Shown: positions 37,113-46,166 of the stretch, one piece after another
Position numbering within the stretch: position 1 is the first letter of the stretch
How the letters are laid out: each line of letters begins with the position of its first letter
DNA from: JAAELZ01 sp965237485
Lineage (GTDB): Bacteria; Pseudomonadota; Gammaproteobacteria; Arenicellales; Poriferihabitantaceae
NCBI GenBank assembly: GCA_965237485.1
Contig: CBDEFQ010000004.1
Coordinates: 1 to 64,000 of the forward strand
Length of the DNA: 64,000 nucleotides
Direction: 5' to 3'
Program-made: the position numbers and the translations under genes
Notes under the pieces: generated by a model
What the model was told of the DNA's origin: nothing
Seen by the model: the letters and a program-made list of their open reading frames with translations, nothing else
Databases searched by the model: none

Positions 37113-38255
37113 CTAGATTTTAGTTAATAGCATTTCCTTAAGGATTTGCAGATAGACTAGGGTTAGTTGTTCTAGGTCTGCCGTAGAAATTTTTTCATCT
37201 ATTTGATGGATAGTTTTATTCACTGGGCCCAATTCGATTACTTCCGCGCCAGTTGGTGAGATAAACCTGCCATCCGAGGTTCCACCTGAAGTAGACATTT
37301 TAGTCTCTCGGCCTGTAATTTCTGTAATTGCGGCTTCTGTTGCTTGAATTAACTTTGCATATTGCGTCTGAAACGGCTGCCCAGATAAGCTCCAATTTAG
37401 CTCGGCCTGTACTTTATGTTTGGTCACGACAGCCTCAATGCGCTCCCTAATTTCAGTATCAGTGATTTCAGGAGAAAAACGCAGGTTGAAATTCATTTCG
37501 GCGATTCCCGGAATTACATTGCTGGCGCCAGTACCGGCGTTAATGTTAGAAAACTGTAATGAGGTTGGCGGGAACTGATCGTTGCCTTGGTCCCATTCGA
37601 TATTACGAATATTTTCTAGGAGTGGCAAAGCTAAATGAATTGCATTGCTCGCCATATGTGGGTAAGCAATGTGGCCCTGTTCGCCAATCACCTTCATCAC
37701 GCAGTTAATTGAGCCGCGCCTGCCCACCTTGATGGTATCGCCTAGCTGCGTTGAAGAGGTCGGCTCCCCAACAATACAATAATCGATTTTTTCACCGCGC
37801 CCTATTAGCGCATCAATTACGGCTTTGGTGCCGTGCACCGCGGGGCCTTCTTCATCGCTGGTGATTAAAAAGCCAATTTTGCCGTGATGATCCGGGTGGC
37901 TTGCAACAAACTCTTCCGTCGCAATAATCATTGCGGCAATGCTGCCTTTCATGTCAGCGGCACCTCGTCCGTGTAAGTAGCCATTGTCGACGTGCGCACT
38001 AAAAGGAGAATTTTGCCATTGAGATTCTGGGCCTGTCGGTACTACATCGGTATGCCCAGCAAATACAAATAGGGGTCCAGTTTCACCGCGTACTGACCAA
38101 AGGTTGCCAACGTCTTCAAAGGCCATGTGCTCGTTGCGAAAGCCAAATTTCGCTAGGCGCTGTGCCAACAACTGTTGACAGCCTTCATCTTTTGGCGTGA
38201 CCGAAGGTCGAGAAATAAGGTCGGCAGCCAGTTCAATCGTAGGTGAAATCGACAT
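37113..38255 (-). CDS. dapE: Succinyl-diaminopimelate desuccinylase
   Basis: DapE releases LL-diaminopimelate for lysine and peptidoglycan. From the ATG at 38255 it has 380 residues, the family length, with metal and catalytic motifs GHTDVVPTG (about residue 68), GRGAADMKGS (about 98) and TSDEEGPAVHGTK (about 135). The frame continues upstream to 38321, but those 22 residues have no family match. It is divergent from the methyltransferase gene, with MITE 2 between them. Confidence 0.95.
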   Translation of the reverse strand: MSISPTIELAADLISRPSVTPKDEGCQQLLAQRLAKFGFRNEHMAFEDVGNLWSVRGETGPLFVFAGHTDVVPTGPESQWQNSPFSAHVDNGYLHGRGAADMKGSIAAMIIATEEFVASHPDHHGKIGFLITSDEEGPAVHGTKAVIDALIGRGEKIDYCIVGEPTSSTQLGDTIKVGRRGSINCVMKVIGEQGHIAYPHMASNAIHLALPLLENIRNIEWDQGNDQFPPTSLQFSNINAGTGASNVIPGIAEMNFNLRFSPEITDTEIRERIEAVVTKHKVQAELNWSLSGQPFQTQYAKLIQATEAAITEITGRETKMSTSGGTSDGRFISPTGAEVIELGPVNKTIHQIDEKISTADLEQLTLVYLQILKEMLLTKI

Positions 38256-38331
38256 CTTGATTATTTGGTTCAGATCAATGGGCAATGCTACAATGAGTGT
38301 ATGTTGATCACAACCAGACACTCAGGTTAAT

Positions 38332-38494
38332 CCTAGATAAATCAGTTAAAACACGAAAGCCCATGCAAGCTCTTGATGCACCTAGCAAAATCAAAAAAAA
38401 CCTTATCACCAATAAGGTGACCGCGACTTTTTTGATTTCACTATGCACTTCAATTGCTTACATGTCTTTTCCGCGTTTAACTGATTTATCTAGG
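38332..38494. repeat. Foldback MITE 2 (163 bp), IS1380-related ends
   Basis: The terminal repeats are perfect over 19 bases: CCTAGATAAATCAGTTAAA and its complement. A 5-bp duplication TTAAT flanks it (38327-38331 and 38495-38499). Inside, AAATCAAAAAA pairs with TTTTTTGATTT and encloses the TCACC-AATAA-GGTGA hairpin also found in MITE 1. Overall sequence is clearly diverged from MITE 1, but length and fold are the same. It ends 23 bases before the methyltransferase start. Confidence 0.88.
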
Positions 38495-38517
38495 TTAATT
38501 GGTACTTAGAGCGAATA

Positions 38518-39243
38518 TTGGCTGCTAAACATGATTTAGGTATTGGTTGGTTCCAGAGTGGCTTAGGGCACCGGTTACTGCAGTCGGAAACGGACTTATT
38601 CCCCAACTTGGTGCCGCAAAACTACTATAAGCAAGCAGTGTGCCTGAATAATACGACCATTGACGTGGCGGCGCAAATCAACATCGGAAATCTAACTCGA
38701 GTAGGCGAAGCCAGCGGTGAGCACTGCGACGTAATTGCTTTGCCAGAGAGCTTGCCTTTTGCCGAAAGTAGCATAGATCTTATGTTCCTTATGCATACGT
38801 TAGATTATTGCGAAAATCCGGTTACGGCCTTGCGGGAAGTGGGCCAAGTGTTAAATGCCGAAGGTATTTTGGTACTAACTGGCTTTAACCCGATGAGTTT
38901 ATATGGGCTATCGCAAAAGCTCAGCATCAGAAAATCAGCGCCTTATTCTGCTCGATTTACCTCCACCAAAGTGGCGCAGGATTGGCTGGCTTTATTGGGG
39001 TTTACTTTGTTAGCTGCGTCAATGTTGGAATATAGGCCGCCAATCGCGAACAAAAAAATTAGAGCCAAGTTAGGCTTTTTAGACCAGATGGGTGATCGTT
39101 GGTGGCCCGTTGCTGGAGGGGTTTATGTACTGGTGGCTAAAAAGCAGATTTATAGCAAAATTAATGTTAAACGCCAACGCAGTCTAAGGCGCGATTGGCT
39201 TAAAATACTCAACCCAATTCCAGCAGATATTAAGAAGAATTAA
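38518..39243 (+). CDS. SAM-dependent methyltransferase (class I)
   Basis: A 241-residue protein with a Methyltransf_11-like core. It has an acidic segment after IALPESLPFAESSIDLMFLM, then LREVGQVLNAEGILVLTGFN (about residues 110-130). The methyltransferase-rnhA-dnaQ order is standard in gammaproteobacteria, but the substrate is not known to me. The start is a TTG at 38518; homologues begin just before the WFQSGLGHRLL block, so it is plausible. The MITE insertion has replaced its upstream region. Confidence 0.78.
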   Translation: MAAKHDLGIGWFQSGLGHRLLQSETDLFPNLVPQNYYKQAVCLNNTTIDVAAQINIGNLTRVGEASGEHCDVIALPESLPFAESSIDLMFLMHTLDYCENPVTALREVGQVLNAEGILVLTGFNPMSLYGLSQKLSIRKSAPYSARFTSTKVAQDWLALLGFTLLAASMLEYRPPIANKKIRAKLGFLDQMGDRWWPVAGGVYVLVAKKQIYSKINVKRQRSLRRDWLKILNPIPADIKKN

Positions 39244-39692
39244 TGGCTCAAGTTGTAATTTATACCGACGGTGCATGTCGTGGAAATCCGGGTATCGGCG
39301 GCTGGGGCGCCTTATTGTCTTATGGTGAGGAAGTTCGCGAGATCAAAGGCGCTATGTTTGATACCACTAATAATCAAATGGAATTGATGGCTGCGATTGA
39401 ATCACTCATTGCACTTAAGCGTAGATGTGAAGTTGATCTGTATACAGACTCGGTTTACGTTAAAGATGGCATTACCAAATGGATTGGGAACTGGCGTGAC
39501 CGAGGTTGGAAGACTGCTGCAAAAAAGCCAGTAAAAAATGTTGAACTATGGAAACAACTGGATAGCTTAAACGCGAAGCATCAGGTTACTTGGCATTGGG
39601 TAAAGGGGCATGCTGGGGTTCCCGGAAATGAGCGTGCGGATACACTAGCCAACGAAGCCATTGACGAGTTAAATCTGAATGAGCGTGGCTAA
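39243..39692 (+). CDS. rnhA: Ribonuclease HI
   Basis: RNase HI cuts RNA in RNA-DNA hybrids. The 149 residues carry the catalytic acids Asp in YTDGACRGNPG, Glu in NNQMELMAAIE, Asp in LYTDSVYVKDG and Asp in GNERADTLAN. Its start overlaps the preceding stop (TAATG), and the dnaQ start overlaps its own stop in the same way, so the three genes are coupled. Confidence 0.97.
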   Translation: MAQVVIYTDGACRGNPGIGGWGALLSYGEEVREIKGAMFDTTNNQMELMAAIESLIALKRRCEVDLYTDSVYVKDGITKWIGNWRDRGWKTAAKKPVKNVELWKQLDSLNAKHQVTWHWVKGHAGVPGNERADTLANEAIDELNLNERG

Positions 39693-40408
39693 TGACCGAT
39701 CACGATAAACAACGTTATTTAGTTTTAGATACCGAAACAACCGGCTTGGAACCTAAACGGGGACACAAAATAATTGAAATTGGTTGCGTCGAATTAGTTG
39801 AGCGCAGAATAACTGGCCAGACATTCCAAAAGTATATTAATCCACAGCGTGAAATTGACGAAGGCGCGGCGAATGTGCATGGTTATACCTTGGGTGATTT
39901 ACAAGACAAGCCAATTTTTGCCGAGGTAGTGGACGAGTTCCTAAGCCATATAAAGGGGGCGACGCTGATCATTCACAACGCCGCTTTTGACGTGGGTTTT
40001 CTAGACCATGAATTGAGCCAACTAGAAGGTAACTACGGCGTTATAAACGATTACTGCCAAGTGATCGATACGCTTGCAATTGCTCGAAAAATGCACCCAG
40101 GGCAACGTAATAGCTTAGATGCGCTGTGTCAGCACTATGGCGTTGAAAATGGCCATCGGACTTTGCATGGTGCCTTGTTAGATTCGGAAATTCTAGCAGA
40201 TGTTTACTTAATGATGACAGGTGGGCAACTTAATCTGTTGGGTGATGGCAACCAAACTGCTGGTGATGAGCACAAAGATCAGATACACCGGATTGACACA
40301 AACCGAGCCCCGCTTAAAGTGGTTAAACCTACAGAGGAAGAATTGGCCGAGCATACTAAGTGGCTCGAATTACTCAGTGAGGAGACTGAGAAAAATATAC
40401 GCTGGTAA
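39692..40408 (+). CDS. dnaQ: DNA polymerase III epsilon subunit (proofreading exonuclease)
   Basis: A 238-residue DEDDh exonuclease with Exo I in VLDTETTGLEP (about residue 11), Exo II IIHNAAFDVGFLDHE (about 95) and Exo III HRTLHGALLDSEIL (about 157). A C-terminal tail (from about 190) would bind the polymerase alpha subunit. It is part of the coupled methyltransferase-rnhA-dnaQ unit. Confidence 0.95.
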   Translation: MTDHDKQRYLVLDTETTGLEPKRGHKIIEIGCVELVERRITGQTFQKYINPQREIDEGAANVHGYTLGDLQDKPIFAEVVDEFLSHIKGATLIIHNAAFDVGFLDHELSQLEGNYGVINDYCQVIDTLAIARKMHPGQRNSLDALCQHYGVENGHRTLHGALLDSEILADVYLMMTGGQLNLLGDGNQTAGDEHKDQIHRIDTNRAPLKVVKPTEEELAEHTKWLELLSEETEKNIRW

Positions 40409-40512
40409 AGTCGTTACTAGGTCAAATCTGGGTAACATCAAACCCCAGCTTATGGGATAATTTGAGCTACGCCAAGTTTGGCATCAAACAACACACTAAC
40501 GAGATAAGCACG

Positions 40513-41565
40513 ATGGATGATAAGCGCGCAAAAGCTTTAGAAGCTGCACTAAGCCAAATAGAACGCCAGTTTGGCACGGGGTCAGTTATGCGTTTGGGTG
40601 ATGAAGGCGCAAGGCAAGAAATTGATGCCATCTCCACTGGGTCGATTGGCCTGGATATCGCTTTGGGTTTAGGGGGTTTACCTAAAGGGCGCGTTGCTGA
40701 AATTTACGGCCCCGAATCGTCAGGAAAAACCACACTTACTTTGTCTTGTATTGCGCAATGCCAAAAAAATGGCGGAACCGCCGCTTTTGTAGATGCTGAA
40801 CACGCGCTTGATCCGGCGTACGCAGAAAAGTTAGGGGTTAATTTAGACGACTTACTGGTATCACAACCCGATACTGGCGAGCAAGCTTTGGAAATCACTG
40901 ATATGTTGGTGCGCTCTGGTGCGGTCGATATTTTGGTTATAGATTCGGTGGCTGCACTAACGCCCAGAGCAGAAATTGAAGGCGATATGGGTGATTCGCA
41001 TATGGGCTTGCAAGCGCGATTAATGTCGCAGGCACTGCGTAAATTAACCGGTAATATTAAACGCTCGAATACCTTGGTTATTTTTATTAACCAGATTCGC
41101 ATGAAAATTGGCGTGATGTTCGGTAGCCCAGAAACCACTACGGGCGGTAATGCGCTGAAGTTTTATTCTTCAGTTCGCTTGGATATTCGCCGTATTGGTG
41201 CGCTTAAAAAAGGCGATGAAATCATAGGCAACCATACCCGTGTTAAGGTGGTTAAAAATAAAGTCGCGCCACCTTTTAAACAAGCCGAGTTCGATATCTT
41301 ATATGACGAAGGCATTTCCAAAGAAGGCGAATTGCTGGACATTGGTGTAGAAGAGAAATTCGTCTACAAAGCTGGTGCTTGGTATAGCTATGGGTCCGAA
41401 CGTATTGGTCAGGGCCGTGACAACAGCCGTGTCTATTTGAAAGAGCATCCAGAAGTTGCAGCAGAGCTTGAGCTAAAAATTCGCCAAGCGAAAGGCCTAA
41501 TTGATGGCGAGGCTGTTGCAGTTGAGGAGCCCGCCGCACAAGCCGAAGAGACTGCAGAGGCGTAG
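40513..41565 (+). CDS. recA: Recombinase RecA
   Basis: RecA carries out strand exchange and triggers the SOS response. From the ATG at 40513 the protein has 350 residues, with Walker A GPESSGKTT (about 66-74), the L2 loop after GSPETTTGGNALKFY and an acidic C-terminal tail. The frame is open back to a TTG at 40462, but family members start at MDDKRAKAL. No canonical LexA box (CTGT, eight bases, ACAG) is visible in the 104 bases after dnaQ. Confidence 0.98.
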   Translation: MDDKRAKALEAALSQIERQFGTGSVMRLGDEGARQEIDAISTGSIGLDIALGLGGLPKGRVAEIYGPESSGKTTLTLSCIAQCQKNGGTAAFVDAEHALDPAYAEKLGVNLDDLLVSQPDTGEQALEITDMLVRSGAVDILVIDSVAALTPRAEIEGDMGDSHMGLQARLMSQALRKLTGNIKRSNTLVIFINQIRMKIGVMFGSPETTTGGNALKFYSSVRLDIRRIGALKKGDEIIGNHTRVKVVKNKVAPPFKQAEFDILYDEGISKEGELLDIGVEEKFVYKAGAWYSYGSERIGQGRDNSRVYLKEHPEVAAELELKIRQAKGLIDGEAVAVEEPAAQAEETAEA

Positions 41566-41583
41566 TTCTACGCCGCATATCGT

Positions 41584-42033
41584 TTGCCTGAGTCCCAAGA
41601 ATATCGTCGCTTATGGGCTAAGGCTATCCAAGTGTTAGCGCACCGTGAGCATAGCGTTAGTGAATTAGCTACAAAATTATATACTTACTCGGACCAAACT
41701 GAGGTGGTTAACGATCTAGTCTCTAATTTAGTGCAAGATGACTACATTAGTGACAAACGGTTTTGTGAAATGTTATGCCGATCACGCTTTAACAAAGGGA
41801 TAGGGCCAATTAGATTGAGACACGAGTTAAACCAGCACGAAATAGATTCGAATCTGATTGAAACTTATCTTGCCCAATACGAAGATAAGTGGGTTGATCG
41901 ACTGATCGAGATTCGCAACCGAAAGTATGGTGATGAAAAGCCAGCAGATTACAAAGAATGGTCGCGCCAAGCCCGATTTTTGCAGCAACGCGGCTTTAGC
42001 TTAGAACACATTCGGCTTGCGCTTGAACGTTAG
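41584..42033 (+). CDS. recX: Regulatory protein RecX
   Basis: A 149-residue helical protein of the RecX family, with three repeated helical units, for example DYISDKRFCEMLCRSRFNKG (about residue 55). RecX limits RecA filament growth. It starts at a TTG 18 bases after recA and is cotranscribed with it; alaS follows 11 bases after its stop. Confidence 0.9.
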   Translation: MPESQEYRRLWAKAIQVLAHREHSVSELATKLYTYSDQTEVVNDLVSNLVQDDYISDKRFCEMLCRSRFNKGIGPIRLRHELNQHEIDSNLIETYLAQYEDKWVDRLIEIRNRKYGDEKPADYKEWSRQARFLQQRGFSLEHIRLALER

Positions 42034-42044
42034 ACATTAAGAAA

Positions 42045-44639
42045 ATGAAAATCGCAGATATACGTCAAACCTTTATCGATTACTTTGCCGATCGAGGTCA
42101 TCAGGAAGTGGCTAGCAGCCCGCTAATTCCTGGCAATGACTCTACTTTATTGTTCACCAACGCGGGTATGGTGCAATTTAAGGAGACATTTTTGGGCTCT
42201 GAAAAACGCGAATATGATCGCGCAGTCACTTCGCAACGCTGCGTGCGTGCGGGGGGTAAGCACAACGACTTAGAAAATGTCGGATATACCGCTAGACACC
42301 ATACCTTCTTTGAGATGTTGGGCAACTTTAGCTTCGGCGATTATTTTAAAGAAGAAGCGATTGGATATGCGTGGCAATTATTGACCGAAGTTTATGGTTT
42401 GCCCGCAGAAAAGTTGTGGGTAACTGTTTTTGATGAAGACCAAGAAGCGGAGCGAATTTGGATAGACAAAATTGGCTTAGATCCAGATCGCTTATCCAGA
42501 ATCGGCGCTAAGGATAATTTCTGGTCGATGGGTGATACTGGCCCTTGCGGACCATGCACTGAGATATTTTATGACCATGGTGAAGACGTGCCGGGAGGCC
42601 CTCCCGGCACGCCTGAGGAAGATAGTGATCGCTATGTAGAAATCTGGAATCTGGTGTTTATGCAGTACAACCGCGACAGTGAGGGCAATTTAAACCCACT
42701 GCCGAAGCCCTCTGTTGATACTGGAATGGGCTTGGAGCGCATGGCTGCAGTGTTACAAGGTGTGCATAGCAATTATGAAATAGATTTATTTGAGAATTTG
42801 ATTGCCGATGCGGCGAGGGTGCTAGGCGTTGAGCCGAGTAAAGAAAATAAATCCTTGCGGGTTATTGCCGACCATATTCGGGCTTGCTCATTTTTGATTA
42901 TCGACGGTGTAACGCCTTCAAATGAAGGCCGAGGTTATGTATTAAGAAGAATTGTTCGCAGGGCGATCCGCCACGGTTATCAGCAGGGTATGCGTAAGGT
43001 GTTTATGCATTTATTGGTGCCTTGCCTCGCCGAACAAATGGGAGAAGCTTACCCCGAGTTAAAACAGCAGCAAAGAATAATTGAGCAAATACTCGAAAAA
43101 GAAAATGGTAAATTTATTGAAACCTTGGATCAAGGAATCAAAATTCTGGATGATGAATTTTCGCGCTTAGATGGTAAGGAATTGTCAGGTGATGTGGTGT
43201 TTAAACTCTATGATACCTTCGGCTTTCCCTATGATTTGACTGAGGACTATGCGCGTGAGCAGGGCTATTCGTTAGATAAAACGCGATTTGATTCCGCCAT
43301 GCAATCGCAGCGAGAGCGGGCAAGGTCAGCGCAAAAATTCACTATGGATACCCAGATTCAAGTTGATGTGCCCAGCACACTATTTGTTGGTTATGATGAG
43401 TTGACTAGCTCAGAAACGGTTTTGGTTTTGTTAAAAGAGGGAAAAAAGGTCGAACAACTTGTAGCTGGCGAAGAAGGGGTGATCGTGCTTGCGAAAACGC
43501 CTTTTTATGCAGAAAGCGGCGGGCAAGTGGGCGATTTAGGCGCAATCTCGAGCGGCAATGGCGTTTTTGATGTAACCGATACTCAGTACCTAGCCAATAA
43601 AGTCATTGGGCATTTCGGTCAAATATCATCAGGAGCTGTAAGTGTGGGTGAAGACGTATCGGCAGCTGTTAAACATTCTAGTCGCCGGCGAAGCGAGGTC
43701 AATCACTCTGCTACACATTTATTGCACCAAGCTCTAAAAGATGTTTTAGGAGAACATGTACAGCAAAAAGGCTCGCTAGTGAGTGCTGATCGGCTGCGCT
43801 TTGATTTTTCACATTTTGAACCGGTATCGAATGAGCAAATTCAGGAAATAGAGCGCCTTGTCAATGCGCAGATAAGCGTGAATAACCCTGTGTCGACCAG
43901 CCATATGGATATTGATGCGGCAAAAGCTAAAGGGGCCGCTGCCTTATTCGGCGAAAAGTATGACCAAGAAGTGCGTGCTGTACAGATGGGGGAGTATTCC
44001 TTAGAGCTATGTGGCGGTACGCACGTAAGCAGAACCGGTGATATCGGCTTATTTTTGATTGAGTCTGAAACAGGCATCGCTGCAGGTGTTCGCCGTGTTG
44101 AGGTGTTAACGGGCGAGTTAGCTTTAGAACAGGTGCAGCAACAGTATGACCAAATACGAGAATTCAAAGAAATTTTAAAAACGGGCTCGGATGACTTGGC
44201 AAATAAATTGCAGGGTTTACTAACTGCGAACAAAGATCTAGATAAAAAACTTAAGGTAGCCCAATCAAAATTAGCGATGTCTGGTAATACGGGGGAAGTG
44301 GACAACATTAGTGAAATTAACGGTGTTAAAGTCATGGTAATTCGCCAAGATGATGTGGACGTAAAAACGCTGCGCAGCACAGTTGATGCCGCGCGCTCGC
44401 AGTTAGGTGATGGCATTGTAATAGTAAGTGGCGTGTTCCAAGGTAAGGTGAGTGTGATGGTGCGTGTAGCCGAACCGTTGACACAAAACTACCCGGCAGG
44501 TGAGTTGATTAAACCAGCGATGGCCCTCATTGAAGGGCGTGGCGGCGGCAAGCCGGATATGGCGCAAGGGGGCGGTTCTAATGCTGCGCAATTGTCAGCG
44601 GCGCTAAATGCAATTAAAAAGGCCATCAGCGATGTTTAA
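42045..44639 (+). CDS. alaS: Alanyl-tRNA synthetase
   Basis: An 864-residue class II synthetase with the N-terminal catalytic core (NAGMVQFKETFLG about 38; motif 2 in RHHTFFEMLGNFSFGDYF), the editing domain with zinc ligands in HSATHLLHQAL (about 560) and CGGTHVSRTGD (about 660), and a C-terminal DHHA1 domain with GGRGGGKPDMAQGGG. Length is normal. recA-recX-alaS-lysC is a standard gammaproteobacterial order. Confidence 0.98.
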   Translation: MKIADIRQTFIDYFADRGHQEVASSPLIPGNDSTLLFTNAGMVQFKETFLGSEKREYDRAVTSQRCVRAGGKHNDLENVGYTARHHTFFEMLGNFSFGDYFKEEAIGYAWQLLTEVYGLPAEKLWVTVFDEDQEAERIWIDKIGLDPDRLSRIGAKDNFWSMGDTGPCGPCTEIFYDHGEDVPGGPPGTPEEDSDRYVEIWNLVFMQYNRDSEGNLNPLPKPSVDTGMGLERMAAVLQGVHSNYEIDLFENLIADAARVLGVEPSKENKSLRVIADHIRACSFLIIDGVTPSNEGRGYVLRRIVRRAIRHGYQQGMRKVFMHLLVPCLAEQMGEAYPELKQQQRIIEQILEKENGKFIETLDQGIKILDDEFSRLDGKELSGDVVFKLYDTFGFPYDLTEDYAREQGYSLDKTRFDSAMQSQRERARSAQKFTMDTQIQVDVPSTLFVGYDELTSSETVLVLLKEGKKVEQLVAGEEGVIVLAKTPFYAESGGQVGDLGAISSGNGVFDVTDTQYLANKVIGHFGQISSGAVSVGEDVSAAVKHSSRRRSEVNHSATHLLHQALKDVLGEHVQQKGSLVSADRLRFDFSHFEPVSNEQIQEIERLVNAQISVNNPVSTSHMDIDAAKAKGAAALFGEKYDQEVRAVQMGEYSLELCGGTHVSRTGDIGLFLIESETGIAAGVRRVEVLTGELALEQVQQQYDQIREFKEILKTGSDDLANKLQGLLTANKDLDKKLKVAQSKLAMSGNTGEVDNISEINGVKVMVIRQDDVDVKTLRSTVDAARSQLGDGIVIVSGVFQGKVSVMVRVAEPLTQNYPAGELIKPAMALIEGRGGGKPDMAQGGGSNAAQLSAALNAIKKAISDV

Positions 44640-44729
44640 ATGCCACAATTGGGGCATTATTTAACCTTTACATTGCCTTATTAACGCGCTTTAATCCGCG
44701 CCCGAATTTATTTACTTTTCTTTAGTCCA

Positions 44730-45944
44730 TTGGCCCTTTTTGTCGAAAAATATGGAGGCACCTCCATCGGGAGTGTCGAGCGCATCAATGCGGTAGCCAA
44801 AAGAGTAGCTGCACAAAATCGTGCTGGCGATCAAATGGTAGTTGTGGTCTCGGCGATGAGCGGAGAGACCAATCGCTTGTTAGGTTTAGCCAACCATATT
44901 AACGATCACCCTCCTGCGCGTGAATTAGACGTTTTGCTGTCAACTGGCGAGCAAGTAACCATCGCTTTATTGTGCATGGCGTTCAATCAAATTGGCCTGT
45001 CTGCGCGTTCGTACACAGGCTCACAAGTTAAAATTTTAACTGATAATGTGCACGGCAAAGCCCGAATCGTAGAGATTGACGCTTCGCCGATTAAAGCAGA
45101 TTTAGACGCGGGCAGAGTGGTGGTGGTAGCGGGCTTTCAGGGCGTGGATGCTGAAAATAATATCACCACACTAGGCAGAGGTGGGTCGGATACCACTGCG
45201 GTGGCTTTGGCTGCGGCTATTAAGGCCGATGAGTGTAAAATATATACCGATGTGGATGGTGTTTATACGGCAGACCCGCGTGTTGTTAAAGACGCTAAAC
45301 GTTTAAATAAAGTAACGTTTGAAGAGATGCTAGAGTTAGCAAGCTTAGGCGCCAAGGTGCTGCAGATACGTTCTGTTGAATTTGCTAGTAAATATAATGT
45401 GCCACTACGTGTGCTGTCTTCATTTGAAGAAGGCCCCGGCACTCTGATTACCAATGAGGAAAATATTGTGGAACAACCACTTATTTCAAGTATTACTTCC
45501 AGTAAAGATGAAGCCAAGGTAACCATTCGCGGCGTGCCTGATAAGCCGGGCATTGCGCATCAAATTCTGGAGGTGATTTCTGGTGCGCATATCAATGTAG
45601 ACATGATTGTTCAGAATATCAGCGACGAGGGTTTAACCGATTTTACCTTTACCGTGGGCGGGGCGGATATGAATCGATGCATTAAGTTATTGAATCCTGT
45701 AGTTGAAGTTTTGGGCGCGGCTGAAGTAATTGCGGACGATGACGTTGCTAAGATTTCGGTGGTCGGTATTGGAATGCGTTCACACGAAGGCATAGCAACA
45801 AGAATGTTTAAAGCGTTGTCCGAAAAAGGCATCAATATTCAAATGATTTCAACCTCAGAAATTAAAATATCTGTGACGGTGAAAAAACAGTTTACGGAGC
45901 TGGCGGTGCAAACTCTCCATGGTGCGTTTGAACTCGACAAATAA
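44730..45944 (+). CDS. lysC: Aspartate kinase
   Basis: LysC makes aspartyl phosphate for lysine, threonine and methionine. The 404 residues have the kinase motif VEKYGGTSIGSVERI at the N terminus, GFQGVDAENNITTLGRGGSD (about 135) and two C-terminal ACT domains for feedback control. The start is TTG at 44730. csrA normally follows lysC in this group, but here an IS21-type element begins 53 bases after the stop. Confidence 0.96.
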   Translation: MALFVEKYGGTSIGSVERINAVAKRVAAQNRAGDQMVVVVSAMSGETNRLLGLANHINDHPPARELDVLLSTGEQVTIALLCMAFNQIGLSARSYTGSQVKILTDNVHGKARIVEIDASPIKADLDAGRVVVVAGFQGVDAENNITTLGRGGSDTTAVALAAAIKADECKIYTDVDGVYTADPRVVKDAKRLNKVTFEEMLELASLGAKVLQIRSVEFASKYNVPLRVLSSFEEGPGTLITNEENIVEQPLISSITSSKDEAKVTIRGVPDKPGIAHQILEVISGAHINVDMIVQNISDEGLTDFTFTVGGADMNRCIKLLNPVVEVLGAAEVIADDDVAKISVVGIGMRSHEGIATRMFKALSEKGINIQMISTSEIKISVTVKKQFTELAVQTLHGAFELDK

Positions 45945-46166
45945 CGATATTCAGGCAATTTAATTGGCCTAAAGGAGTGTTAGAAGTAATATAGAACTGT
46001 CCGGATTGTTGAACAGCGTGCAAAAATGAACAGTTTCGTGGGTGATCAGCGTACAAAACTGAACACCTTTATTGTTAACTGTCTCGGAGCCATTAATCCG
46101 AGGAAACTGTCAGGTGATTTGTATGCCTATATGTACCGGCAATTTTCAGGGTAGTTGCACATTTTC

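Noticed and set aside
40409..40512. LexA-box candidate before recA (CTGGG...CCCAG near 40427-40447)
   Set aside because: Does not fit CTGT, eight bases, ACAG; the short inverted repeat alone is not enough to call an SOS operator.
44640..44729. Lysine riboswitch in the alaS-lysC spacer
   Set aside because: The 90-base spacer is too short and shows no aptamer-like pairing.
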